From Welwitschia mirabilis (lineage: Eukaryota > Gnetophyta > Gnetopsida > Welwitschiales), in assembly GCA_051453625.1 (NCBI GenBank), contig JBOZIK010000001.1, positions 15,532,459-15,596,458 on the forward strand: DNA of 64,000 nucleotides, in the 5' to 3' direction. Below, in pieces: positions 46,395-57,398 of this stretch; the first letter of the stretch is position 1, and the number at the start of each line of letters is the position of its first letter. The position numbers and the translations under genes are program-made. The notes beneath the pieces were generated by a model. It saw only the letters and a list, made by a program, of their open reading frames with translations. It searched no databases and was not told the DNA's origin.

Positions 46395-46646
46395 NNNNNN
46401 NNNNNNNNNNNNNNNNNNNNNNNNNNNNNNNNNNNNNNNNNNNNNNNNNNNNNNNNNNNNNNNNNNNNNNNNNNNNNNNNNNNNNNNNNNNNNNNNNNNN
46501 NNNNNNNNNNNNNNNNNNNNNNNNNNNNNNNNNNNNNNNNNNNNNNNNNNNNNNNNNNNNNNNNNNNNNNNNNNNNNNNNNNNNNNNNNNNNNNNNNNNN
46601 NNNNNNNNNNNNNNNNNNNNNNNNNNNNNNNNNNNNNNNNNNNNNN
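46395..46646. other. Assembly gap, 252 N
   Basis: Inside the probable chromovirus LTR H, just after a run of ten T. Confidence 0.9.
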
Positions 46647-46698
46647 ATTATTAGCCTTAAAATATTTAATCTTAAGTCTTGAAATTTGGGACGTGACA

Positions 46699-46745
46699 TT
46701 TCTCCACCTCTTTAAAAAGTTTCGTCCTCGAAACTAAAAATTGAT
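46699..46745 (-). mobile_element. Purine tract and pol end of chromovirus H
   Basis: The minus strand reads ttcgaggacgaaactttttaa, then agaggtggagaaa, then the LTR. The FEDE(T/N)F-type coding end with an A/G-rich tract just before TGTCACGTCCC is characteristic of plant chromoviruses. Further right (46746-47036) no chromodomain or integrase can be read; that interval is unassigned. Confidence 0.55.
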
Positions 46746-47036
46746 AAAATATTTTACCTCTTGAACTATGCTGATTCCACTTATACCATGAAAGTTGCTC
46801 ATTTAACCAGTTGTTGAGTAGTAAAAATAAATATTCTTAATGCATTTTGCATACAAATCAGTCATGCTTTTACATGTATCATGTTGTTGACACCTTGAAA
46901 CTTGTAGGATCCAGTCTCTTAACTTGCATTATCATTTTTTTAATAGATTTGTCATTTTTATTACAATTGCTTACTCATGAACTTTATCCACTAAGTTTTT
47001 AATTAGTATTGGATCTTCAGTTGGTTCATCACCCTT

Positions 47037-48338
47037 TGTTATGATGCCAATTTGTAGGAATTTGATGGTGTATTTGGAGTACTTTTGAAAGACATTTATA
47101 CAAGTTTTAATGTAATTTTGATGATTACAGAGAGTTAATGGGATGATCACGGAAATACATAATTCTTTACACATTTATGTTCTAGTACTTAGTATGTTGG
47201 AGGAAGGTTAATGATGAAGAAGGCTACTTTGCTTTAATTGCAGAGCTTTAGAAGGATGTCATCTTCATTGTCATTCCCATGATAGATAGGATGATAACAC
47301 TACATTAGCCTATTTCAATAGCAATGTGGACTGGAACTTGAAGCCAATAAATCCCCTTTTCTAAGTAGGTATCATCCCCATTATTGTCCCCATGAAATGA
47401 GGAATAATAACACATCTAAAGCTAACTACGGGACTGATTGTGAAGCCAGAAACTAATGATTTATCTATTATTAAGAGGAATCATACCCACTATCATCCAC
47501 AACTATTTTGTATAATTATCTTGTAATGGGATCATGCACCTCACTCGGGATACTAGTGTTTCTTCTCTAAATTTTAGGGTTATGGTCTTAGAAATTTTAA
47601 TGTAAAACTATAAATGCCTCCCTTATCCTTACTTCCAATTCATCTTTTATACTCAATGCTCTTGTGATAAAAGACTAAAAGATAAGAGGTCCATTTAGTA
47701 GCTACAGAGAAAAGATCCCTTGGTGTTGGGTTGAATCTCTTCCATTGAGGTGCTACTACTTTGTTGTAAGTGGATGTAAAGTTCTATGATTAATTCAAAT
47801 ACTATTTTAACTCAAATTCTATTTATGTCCCTCATGGTTTAAGTTGGTTATAGTCTAGTAACAATTCTATAATCTATTTAGATCATAAGGGTAACCTTTA
47901 TCAAGGTTGATTCTATTAGTTTAGATTTGTATTATTATTTCATTTCCATTCCACATTGCATTCCATATTCTATTTGGTATATCTCATAGTTCACATTGAT
48001 TAGGAATAAGTACTCTTCTTAATTAATTTGATTTATAAAGAGCTAGTTCTTGTGATAGGAGAATTATGATCTTATATAATCTATTCCACTTTCACTTGCA
48101 TTTCATCTCTATTCACTTTGCATTACATTTTACCTCATTATTTACTTTTAGTTATTAAAAGATAAAAAACTAAAAATACTTTTGGAGATCAATTTTATAA
48201 CTCTAAGCCTAGTGCCTTCATTGGGATTATGACATTTGGCTAAACTTCCATCTATACTAGCATGTGTTTTACTGTAAGTAGTTTGATTTATAGGTTTACC
48301 TAAAGGACTTTAGAATTGCATAAATTTACACTATAACA
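47037..48338 (+). repeat. 5' LTR of element D
   Basis: 1302 bp, starts TGTTATGATGCCAATTTG, ends ..acactataaca, followed at once by the PBS. It matches 54333-55648. Dyad motifs at 47257-47298, 47369-47410 and 47480-47520, about 110 bp apart, in the upstream (U3) half. Confidence 0.8.
47257..47520 (+). repeat. Three dyad motifs in the D 5' LTR
   Basis: The first reads gtcatcttcattgtcattcc then catgatagataggatgataa. The second has ttattgtccccatgaaatga. The third is decayed. The 3' LTR has the corresponding trio at 54567-54608, 54679-54720 and 54788-54831. Confidence 0.65.
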
Positions 48339-48360
48339 TTTTGACACCATTGCCTAGGAA
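48339..48360 (+). other. Primer-binding site, element D
   Basis: ttttgacaccattgcctagg, matching the tRNA-Asp complement apart from a few transitions and one further change (ta for gg). Best preserved PBS of the plus-strand elements. Confidence 0.7.
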
Positions 48361-48510
48361 GGTCGTAAGGAGCTAGATAATTATCACTATCTAGATAAGT
48401 ACCTCAAATTTTCTATTCAAGTTATTTATTTAAAATAGTGCTATATTTTTAGCATAGTTTAAATTATGTTTATTTCAGCAATTTTCATTCTCCATAGTTT
48501 TAGGGATCCT

Positions 48511-48746
48511 TGTCATCCTCTCTATCATCCCCATGACATTGGGAACAACAATTCTAAAATTTCTAACTTATTTTCTATTTTATAAATTTTCTTTTTATTC
48601 ATAGATCAGTAATAAAGGAATTCTTTATCATCCTCATGATAGCCTAGATGACAATCTAATTTTCATTTTTTGTAATTTTATTTTAGAGTTTAGTTTTTCT
48701 ATGATCATCATTCCCCCTGTTGTCTCCACAACTAAGTGAATGATAG
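48511..48746 (+). repeat. Three dyad motifs in the D leader
   Basis: 48511-48550 (gtcatcctctctatcatccc then catgacattggga), 48623-48656 (tatcatcctcatgatagcct) and 48704-48746. The places are equivalent to those in the C and F leaders. Confidence 0.65.
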
Positions 48747-48797
48747 TTTATTATTTTTTATTCCATTTTTCTATTTGTTATCTGAGCATGTAATTAC

Positions 48798-50273
48798 ATA
48801 GTGAATTCTAGTAGAAAAGATAAAATATCAAAATTAGTAAAACTTAATTTAAGGAAATATCATAGAAGGATTATTTTACTTAAAGCAATACACATCCCAA
48901 GTATGCAAGTTTCAAAAATTGAAGATTTTTTTTTTTTGGCTTTTTTAGAATCGGATTTTCCTTTTATCTTTATGATTATTTTGTTAGTTATTTTTATGAT
49001 ATTTAAAATAAAAGCCATTTCACATCTTTTAAGTGTTAAGGATCAAAAATTTTTAATAAAATAATGAAACATTAAAGAGGAAAAAACTTAATCTTCATTA
49101 TATACTTATCTTCTTTATCATCTTGAATTAAAATTCTTTTATTCTATTCTTCTCAATTGCATCAATGAATAGTAATAGAAGAACCATTAAGAAAAAATTT
49201 TTTAAAAGAAGAAGAAACTTGAAAAATTCTAAGGATAATAGTAATAAAACACTTTGAGAGATCTTTGCAGAAAAGGGGAGAAACATAAAATATTCCAAAG
49301 TTTATAGTGTTAAAACAATTTAAGAGGTATTTAAAATAGAGAGAACAATACAAAATGTTATTGAGAGTAGGATTTAGGTCCCTTCCTATTTTTAATCTTC
49401 TTATTTATTTCCCTCTTTTTTTCAAACCTCATATAGAAATGACAATAAAAATTCTCTGCATTTTAGGGATTCCACCTCATTTAAACAAACTTCTCATAAT
49501 CATTTTTATCAATCCCAACCATCTTCCATGCATCACTATGAAGAAGAACCATTTCCTATGACCTACTATGAGAANNNNNNNNNNNNNNNNNNNNNNNNNN
49601 NNNNNNNNNNNNNNNNNNNNNNNNNNNNNNNNNNNNNNNNNNNNNNNNNNNNNNNNNNNNNNNNNNNNNNNNNNNNNNNNNNNNNNNNNNNNNNNNNNNN
49701 NNNNNNNNNNNNNNNNNNNNNNNNNNNNNNNNNNNNNNNNNNNNNNNNNNNNNNNNNNNNNNNNNNNNNNNNNNNNNNNNNNNNNNNNNNNNNNNNNNNN
49801 NNNNNNNNNNNNNNNNNNNNNNNNNNNNNNNNNNNNNNNNNNNNNNNNNNNNNNNNNNNNNNNNNNNNNNNNNNNNNNNNNNNNNNNNNNNNNNNNNNNN
49901 NNNNNNNNNNNNNNNNNNNNNNNNNNNNNNNNNNNNNNNNNNNNNNNNNNCATTAAAAGAAATGATTGATGAAATAATAAAGAATTAAGAAAGCACCAAT
50001 AAGAACCTAGAAAATTTAGTTGAAATATTGCAGTAAACACTATTACAAATACAACATCCTCAAAACTATACTACTTTATGCTACCTTAAGAAAATAAGGA
50101 GATCTTAAAAGTAAATGATAATGATCCTTGCTTTCAAATAGAAGAAGAAATTTTGGAATAAATTTCAACATCCTATTCATTAGTAGATGAGCAAAGAGGA
50201 GATAATAATAACTCAAACCAATATTTCAACAATTGGGATGAGGATGACCATTTATTAGATAATGATATTAAGG
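48798..50273 (+). pseudogene. Gag-like reading frame of D, first part
   Basis: Begins like gag of element C (gtgaattctagtaraaaaga, with ATG changed to ATA at 48798). From about 49370 it enters an Asn/Gln/Tyr-rich segment that is repeated after the gap at 50374. The MIDE.IKN..KAPIRT-type helical piece near 49955-50040 corresponds to MIDEMKKIQENNSKNLENL at 50600-50660. A 376-N gap (49575-49950) lies inside. Stops and frameshifts are frequent. No capsid-like domain can be confirmed. Confidence 0.4.
49575..49950. other. Assembly gap, 376 N
   Basis: Sized gap in the reading frame of D. The parallel copy after 50374 has only about 13 bp in the matching place, so the gap may be mis-sized or hold an insertion. 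Confidence 0.9.
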
Positions 50274-50373
50274 NNNNNNNNNNNNNNNNNNNNNNNNNNN
50301 NNNNNNNNNNNNNNNNNNNNNNNNNNNNNNNNNNNNNNNNNNNNNNNNNNNNNNNNNNNNNNNNNNNNNNNNN
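50274..50373. other. Assembly gap, 100 N
   Basis: Scaffold-type gap. Sequence on the right repeats, with divergence, sequence from about 49373 to 50273 on the left. Confidence 0.9.
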
Positions 50374-51578
50374 GAATCCCTTCCTATTTTCAATCATCTT
50401 ATTTTTCCTCCTCTTCTTTTCAAAATTCATATAGAAATGACAACAAAACATTTCAACATTTTAGGAATTTCACCTCATTTATAGAAACTTCCTATAATTA
50501 TTTTTATCAATTCCAACCATCTTTCATGCATTACTATGAATAAGATGATCCACCTCCTATGAACTACTATCAGAAAGAAAAACATTTAATGAAAGAAATG
50601 ATTGATGAAATGAAGAAAATCCAAGAAAATAACAGCAAAAACCTAGAAAATTTGATTAAGATCTTTTAACAAATACTATTACAAAGTCAAGGTTCTTTTA
50701 CAACACAACATCTTCAAACCTATCCTAATACATCCTACCTTAAGGAAAATAATAAGAACTTAGAAAAAAATAATAATGATTCTTGCTTTTAAATAGAAAA
50801 TAAAATTTTAGATTAATCCTCAATATCCTACTCATTAGGAGATAAGAAAAGGGGATACAACAATAAGTTAACTAAATTTTTTAATAATAAGAATAAGGAT
50901 GATCATTATTAAATGATGATATTGGGGTATTAGATTATATCTTTATCACTCATTTACCACTAAAAAATTTAGATGAAAAATCCATTCATACAGAATTTAA
51001 AAACTTTTTTAAATTCTGATGAAGATAATGCTTACATTTCTCTTGGTGACTTTTTTAAGGAATCTAGCAACTTAGAGAATGAAATCCATACTTTATAATA
51101 GAAGGAAGATATAGTCATAAATAATGATAAGAAAAGTAAAGAAACAACCCATTGAAATAATGATAAAGATAATAATGAAAAAAATGACCACAATGAAGGA
51201 TTCATAGAAATTCATTCAAACTTCATAGAGGATAGATTTGTTCATTCTACTCATGCTTCTTCATCATTTTCACCTATGCCTTTATGTACAACTTCAAATC
51301 ACATCATCCCTTCTACTTCTACTTCTACTTTTACATTGTTTTATGATCTTAATAAGGATAACATTTCTCCCTCTCTTCCATTTGAATATTCATGTAATTT
51401 TGAAATCCACCTTTCTTCCCTAGATTTTCATGAAACTCATAATTCTGAAGAGTCTATTTCTACTATCTCTCAATCTCTTTCTTTTAAAAATTCATGTGAT
51501 ATCAAAATAATATTCTTTTCTTTTCTACCAAGTCCACTTGATCTTGTGTTTTTAATTATTATTATTTTAAAAGTTTGA
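50374..51578 (+). pseudogene. Ser/Asn-rich reading frame of D, second part
   Basis: A mostly readable plus-strand frame of about 400 codons. Order: SSFQNSYRNDNKTFQHF (50415), an acidic/helical stretch MKEMIDEMKKIQENNSKNLE (50590-50655), TTQHLQTYPNTSYLKENNKN (50700), a Lys/Asn/Asp-rich part, then from 51150 to 51578 an uninterrupted stretch of about 140 codons with NDHNEGFIEIHSNFIEDRF and HIIPSTSTSTFTLFYDLNKD. I recognise no family. It lies where protease and RT should be. The few stops up to 51150 resemble Gln-to-stop decay. It may be a Gag C-terminus that grew by acquisition, or a captured host sequence. Confidence 0.45.
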
Positions 51579-51960
51579 CTTGGAATATCTTGGAATTTTA
51601 AAGTGGAATAAATATTATCTTCTTTAATGATAATCCATGCTTACAAATGAATCTTAAGGAGCTTCTTAATCTTATTAAACATTTTAAAAAGCCCTTTAAT
51701 ACTTCTTAGATTCATTCTTTAAATAGCGACTTTAATTAATCATAATAATACTCATGATTTTTAATGTTTTAATAAGAGATTATTTGTTAATGATATTTAT
51801 CACTTTTTCATCTCTTATTTGGATTTTGAAATTTGTGCTATTAAAGTTTTATCTTTCTACTTTCTCTTCCTTTAATTGATTTTATTTCAAAATAATTGTA
51901 TACCTTTTATGTTTTATCAATTGGTTTCTATTTGTTTTTTCCCTTATTTTTTTTAAAAAG
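51579..51960 (+). other. AT-rich spacer in D
   Basis: No domain seen. T-rich runs near 51940-51960 lead into the integrase remnant. It stands in for the whole of RT, RNase H and the integrase core. Confidence 0.4.
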
Positions 51961-52160
51961 TAAAATATCCTAGTGCACCTTTTATACTATTAGCTAAGCC
52001 TCTTAATGGTTAGGTCCTTATATTTTAGAAAAAGTACATCTTAAAAGGCTTAATTGAAATCTCCAACTTAACACTTAGAAATTTATAAATTAATGGATAG
52101 AAGGTTAAAAATAATTGAGATACCTATCAATTAAATCTTGAACATGATAGAACTACTTGT
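51961..52160 (+). pseudogene. Integrase C-terminal remnant, element D
   Basis: Aligns base for base, with gaps, to 37805-37995 of element C: the segments coding for VHLL..KLTSNWLGPxLIEKVH, then RLKIxExPTN and NMTEVLIL. It shows that D derives from a pol-bearing gypsy element. Frameshifted. Confidence 0.6.
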
Positions 52161-54332
52161 CTTGAGTTTTTATCCTATCATTATCTAAATTATTTCTTAG
52201 ATAATTCTTTTAGTGAATGTCATGTTATCACTTGAACATCTTTAACTTGATTGATGTTTTACTTTATAAAGTTACCATAACTAGTAAATATTTTACTTGG
52301 GCATTTTAAGTAATAATATTAACTTCATCCAATATTTAGTCATTCATATGTCTATGAACTTATTTTAAAGGAAGATGTCTTTCTTCTTTTGTTCTCTTTC
52401 AATGGTGTGAGTAATTAGTTATTTTAACATGTTCTTCATTGTTATTTATCTCATCACTTTACTTTTTATTCTTATAAGCATGTAGTCATGTATGATCCAC
52501 TATTAAAATTTTTTTTTAAAAAAAGGAAAAAGAAGAAATAAAGAAAGAAATGAAATAAATATGATGATATTTGATGTTATATCTCAAAACATGATCCCCA
52601 TAATGTCCTACTACAAGTGCACTGGGGTGAATATTCCTGAGAGGGGCCTTTGGCAGTGCAATATGGCAGCTGTGAATACTCTATTAGGGGGTTAGTTGAA
52701 CATGCTGTGTAAGTTCTTACTCCTCTAATAGTGGTTGCACTCCCTCATAATGGTAGAATAATATTATACTTAGAGGCTATGAAATTAGTGATGTCCCTAG
52801 CATTATCAAAGGTATTTCTTGTTTTTTAGACTCATTTAATCTACTTATTTATAGTAATTCCACATGATTCTTTTTCTTTTTTGGATTATAGTGTTGTTTT
52901 AAAAATGATAGCTTGTAAATTCCTATTTTAATAGCTTTTTATCTTATCATTCATTATTTGATAACATTAGACATATTTAACATCATCATAATCATTGTCT
53001 ATTCAAGTGGAAATTTATGAATTTTTACATTATGTCATGCATTATTATTATATGATTCTATACTTTCTCCCAAGGAACTTTGATAGGGTGGAATTTTGGG
53101 TAGGTTAACAATCTTATTCATGTTCTTAGTTGTCCATTTTCATTCTATTTTCCTCAATTGTTTTGTTTGAAATTTTTAAAGTCATTTATGTATCTTTTTT
53201 CATACACTAATTAGGACTTGATCATTTTGTAGTTTCATAGTTGTCTTTTTATTTTTACTCGTAGTTTTTAGTTATCAGGGTTGTTTTTCTTTTAAGCACT
53301 TTAATTTGATGCCTTCTTTTCACTTTGATTTATGTATTCCTTTTATTTTATGCTATTGTTTTTCCATTTCTTTGCTTTTGGTTTTGCATACATTTACTTA
53401 CAAAATCTTGAATACTCATTAAGTTTGAAATACATTTGAGAAGTTCTTCTAAGAATTTTCTTTGTTCTACTTAATGCATTATTATGGTCTCATAAGTCTT
53501 TTTCCCCATGGTTATGTTTTTTAGGATGATTCTTTACTTTTTACCTTCCTTCTATTTTTCTGCTACTTTTTTGACTACTTGTCTACTTTGAAAATTTTTT
53601 GAATTCTTTATAATCTAGTCACTATCATCCCACATCTATCATCCCCACAATAGACAAAATGATAGTCATCCTTTTTACTTTGTACAATTTGGAATGTCTT
53701 ACTTCACTTGCGGGGGAGGGGGATTGAATAAATCTTTGAGCTTCTTATGAGATAATAAGTAAAAATTTATAATTTCACATTTAAAAGGATCATTTTGAGC
53801 TTTCACGATACATATTTATGATAAGTTATTTGGATATGATTTTATGTTACTTAAATAAATTTTATGAACCTTATTTAGTATAGTAGCACACTCATTGAGT
53901 TTCCAACAGCTATGTTTTAGATCATCTAAAGAAAAAGAATGATTACTCTTTTACTTTGCTCTTATAGAAGACATTAATGAACTTTTCATGCATTGTTCTT
54001 TGAGATTATTACTACTTAAGCTTTACACATTAGTTTCAACATTACTTTCTCATATTATGCTTATACATATCATTTTCTGAACTATCATTGTTCCATTTTA
54101 CAATTTGTTTATGTGTATGAAATTAATTTATTCTATTATAATGTGTTTAAGTAGGAGGCTTATGAATACAAAAGTAATTGTATTAGTTAATTAATTTTTG
54201 CTATCTATTCTTGCATGATAAAATTAAACTCAAATTCCATTTTTCTAGTTGATGATCATATTAGTCAAATTAACTCACAATATAGTTGATTGCTTACTTT
54301 ATTAGAAACTGCTAAGGCTAAGTAAGGGGCTA
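52161..54332 (+). mobile_element. 3' region of element D
   Basis: About 52170-52500 matches C (41866-42171) and E (1230-1440). About 52600-52830 matches the E block at 730-1100 and is visibly richer in G and C than its surroundings (contains actggggtgaatattcctga). The rest is AT-rich, with one dyad motif (53621-53671), a G-run pair at 53712-53723, and the purine tract ctaagtaaggggcta before the LTR. No ORF. Confidence 0.55.
53621..53671 (+). repeat. Dyad motif in the D 3' region
   Basis: ctatcatcccacatctatca followed by tccccacaatagacaaaatgatag, a version with a duplicated left arm. Confidence 0.5.
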
Positions 54333-55648
54333 TGTTGTGATGCTAATTTTTAGTAAATTGATGGTCTATTTGGAGTAATTTTGTAGGAAATTTAAATAGG
54401 TTTGGAAGTAATTCTGATGATTATGGTGATTCAATGAGATGATCATGGAAAAAAATAATTCTTGATACATTTGGAGGAATTTTAAGCATGTTCTAGTACT
54501 TAGTATATTGGAGGAAGATCAATGATGAAGAAGGCTGATTTTCTTTGGTAAGAGAGCTTTGGAAGGGTGTCGCTCCCATTGTTGATCCCACAATAGATAA
54601 AACAATGGGACTCTATTATCTTGTTGTAATAACAACTTGGACTGCAGCTTAGAGCCAATAAAGCCCTTTTTCTGAGTAGGTATCATTCTCATTATTATTC
54701 CCATGATATGAGGGATTATAAGACCTCTGGAGCCAACTGTGAGGTTGATTATAGAGCTAAAAGATAACAACTTATCTATTATTAAGGGGCATTATTCCCA
54801 CCATCATATCCACAACATTTAGGATGATAACTATTTGTATAAGTGGGACTATATTATCTTATAATGGGGTCATGTATCCTACTTGAGCTTCTAGGGTTTC
54901 TTCTCCAAATTTTAGGGTTATAATTCAAGAAATTTTAATATAAAACTATCAATAACTCCCTTGTCCTTACATCTAATTCATCTTTTGTATCTAATGCTCT
55001 TATGATAGAAGACTAAAAGATAAGAGGTCCATCCAGTAGCTACAGAGAGAATCTCCCTTGGCATTAGGATGAGTCTCTTCCATTAAGGTGCTGCTACTTT
55101 ATTGTAAGTGGATGTAAAGTTTTATAATCAACTAAAATACTCTTTTTACACAAATTTTATTTATGTCCCTTATTATTTAAGTTAGTTCTAGTCTAGTAAT
55201 AATTTTGTAATTTATTTAGGTCATAAGGGCAATTTTATCAAGGTTAATTCTATTAGTTTATATTTTCATTATTATTTCATTTCCATTCCACATTACATTA
55301 CATGTTCTATTTGGTTTATCTCATATTTTACACTGATTAGGAATAAGTAATTACTCTTCTTAATTGATTTAAATTATAGAGTGCTGGTTCTTATGATAGA
55401 AGAATTAAGATCTAATGCATTTCATCTTCATTCACTTTGCATTACATTTTACTTTATTGTTTACTTTCAGTTATTAAAAAATAAAAATACTAAAAAATAT
55501 CTTTGCAAATAAATTCTCTAACTCTGAGCCTAGTTCCTTCATTGGGATTACAACATTCAGATGAACTCCTATCTATACTAGTGTGGGTTTTTCTATAAGT
55601 AATTTTTACCTAAAGGACTTTAGGATTGCATAAATTCACACTGAAACA
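54333..55648 (+). repeat. 3' LTR of element D
   Basis: 1316 bp, starts TGTTGTGATGCTAATTTT after a purine tract and ends ..cacactgaaaca. It matches 47037-48338, including three dyad motifs (54567-54831). Confidence 0.8.
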
Positions 55649-55929
55649 GTATTAATAAGAAATAATGAGAGGTAATAATATTTTATAACATAATTACATA
55701 AAATCTATAAATAATTTCTTAATGTAATATCACATCATTCCAATAGCAAAAAGAAATCATATGCATAATAAAAGTAAGAGCTTAGTTGGGAAGATTAATA
55801 AGACATTAATAGTTAAAGATTGATAAATATCTAAGCTCAAGAGTCCCTTAGCTTAAAGCTTAAAGCTCTAAGCTCCATAAGAAAGAGAATGAAAGAGAGT
55901 GTGAGAGTATGTGTATGTCTGTGTGTATG

Positions 55930-56000
55930 AGAGAGAGTATGAGTGAGAGAGAGAAAAAGAGAAGAAGAAGAAGAAGAAAAAGAAGAAGAAGAAGAAGCAG
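55930..56000 (+). repeat. GA and GAA microsatellite
   Basis: A gagaga stretch running into about ten imperfect GAA units. Confidence 0.9.
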
Positions 56001-56259
56001 CAATTCACTTATACCAATTAAAAGAAAATTATCTTCTTTTTACAAGAGAGAAAAGGATATCTATATACAGATAAACAAAGTTACATAGCTCAAGGTCACA
56101 AGATCACATGATTTAGAATTGATAAGTGGGATAAGTAATAAGTGACATTGGAGTATAAAAAGTTATCATATTTATGACTCATGTACCTAACTAGGATAAG
56201 TAATATTCTTACTTTAATTAGTAAGGTTAATTACATGTATCATTTCATCATGCTAGCTT

Positions 56260-56745
56260 NNNNNNNNNNNNNNNNNNNNNNNNNNNNNNNNNNNNNNNNN
56301 NNNNNNNNNNNNNNNNNNNNNNNNNNNNNNNNNNNNNNNNNNNNNNNNNNNNNNNNNNNNNNNNNNNNNNNNNNNNNNNNNNNNNNNNNNNNNNNNNNNN
56401 NNNNNNNNNNNNNNNNNNNNNNNNNNNNNNNNNNNNNNNNNNNNNNNNNNNNNNNNNNNNNNNNNNNNNNNNNNNNNNNNNNNNNNNNNNNNNNNNNNNN
56501 NNNNNNNNNNNNNNNNNNNNNNNNNNNNNNNNNNNNNNNNNNNNNNNNNNNNNNNNNNNNNNNNNNNNNNNNNNNNNNNNNNNNNNNNNNNNNNNNNNNN
56601 NNNNNNNNNNNNNNNNNNNNNNNNNNNNNNNNNNNNNNNNNNNNNNNNNNNNNNNNNNNNNNNNNNNNNNNNNNNNNNNNNNNNNNNNNNNNNNNNNNNN
56701 NNNNNNNNNNNNNNNNNNNNNNNNNNNNNNNNNNNNNNNNNNNNN
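56260..56745. other. Assembly gap, 486 N
   Basis: Inside probable LTR I. Confidence 0.9.
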
Positions 56746-57398
56746 CCTTCATAGGCTCATAGGTAATTTTAATTCATTCAAGACATGCATCAAAAGAATA
56801 AATTCATAAATCTTAAAATTTTAATGTGGCATAATGAGACAAAAATTTCAATTTTATTGAATAAAGTAATGATTATGCTATGAACTAAGTGCCTTCATAC
56901 ATCTCAAGAACATAATAGTTATGATAGAATAAATCTACTTATTTATCATTCTTGGTTCTAAGTAAGAGTGCATGTACTTGTTCAAATGCTCATTTATTTT
57001 AAAATGAATAAAATCTATCAATTACAAGGAAGTAATTATTTATTCCTAATATAGTACACCTATCACATTCATCAAGAATCTAAATGAGTAAATAAGGTGT
57101 AAAAGATATTATTATGTCCTCTTTAAAATATTAAATTAATTAGTTTTATCACGTTATTTTAATTCCTCACATAATGATATTATCTAATTTTAAATATTTG
57201 GATAGATTTTCTAATAAAAACCTTTTAACATAATTTTTATCAATTTCATGATAAATTATATTTATTAAAAACTAAGATTAATTTAAAATAATATTTTATT
57301 TTAATAAGGAATTTAAATAGGATAATTAATAATTTGACTAAAAGCTTAATATACTTAATATTCAAGTAAATAAGGTCTACAAGATATGGGATATGACA

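Larger units (their letters stand above)
44584..46698 (-). repeat. Chromovirus-type 3' LTR (element H)
   Basis: The right end, read on the minus strand, is TGTCACGTCCCAAATTTCAA, the standard start of plant chromovirus (Tekay/Del) LTRs, and a purine tract precedes it. The left end is placed at tgaaataataat (44584) only because the C LTR stops there, so length is uncertain. Two gaps (45182-45673 and 46395-46646) remove much of it. The rest is AT-rich, with no ORF. Confidence 0.55.
47037..55648 (+). mobile_element. Gypsy-type element D, pol-deficient
   Basis: Plus strand: 5' LTR (47037-48338), tRNA-Asp type PBS, leader with three dyad motifs, a gag-like and Ser/Asn-rich reading frame (48798-51578), a short integrase C-terminus (51961-52160), a 3' region and a 3' LTR (54333-55648). 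No protease, RT or RNase H is found. Leader and LTR match element C, so D looks like a non-autonomous relative. The flanking pentamers (ccctt and gtatt) do not match, so the two LTRs may not come from one clean insertion. Confidence 0.6.
55649..57398 (-). repeat. Probable second chromovirus LTR (I)
   Basis: On the minus strand the right end reads TGTCATATCCC (57398), one or two transitions from the TGTCACGTCCC start of LTR H. The interior has a CT-rich stretch (minus strand) over 55930-56000, seen in many chromovirus LTRs. The left end is set by the D LTR and is unproven. A 486-N gap lies at 56260-56745. No ORF. It directly abuts a truncated copia RT on the right. Confidence 0.4.

Noticed and set aside
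51238-51423. Leu-rich 61-codon frame as a membrane protein
   Set aside because: Out of frame with the longer Ser/Asn-rich frame of D; the Leu run is a shifted reading of a ctt/tct-rich stretch.
24900-54831. CRISPR array, suggested by short palindromic repeats at regular spacing
   Set aside because: The repeats are diverged, lie in LTRs and leaders of plant retrotransposons, and the spacers are homologous between elements; there is no cas gene.
47032-55653. Target site duplication for element D
   Set aside because: ccctt and gtatt do not match even allowing for transitions, so no duplication is claimed.
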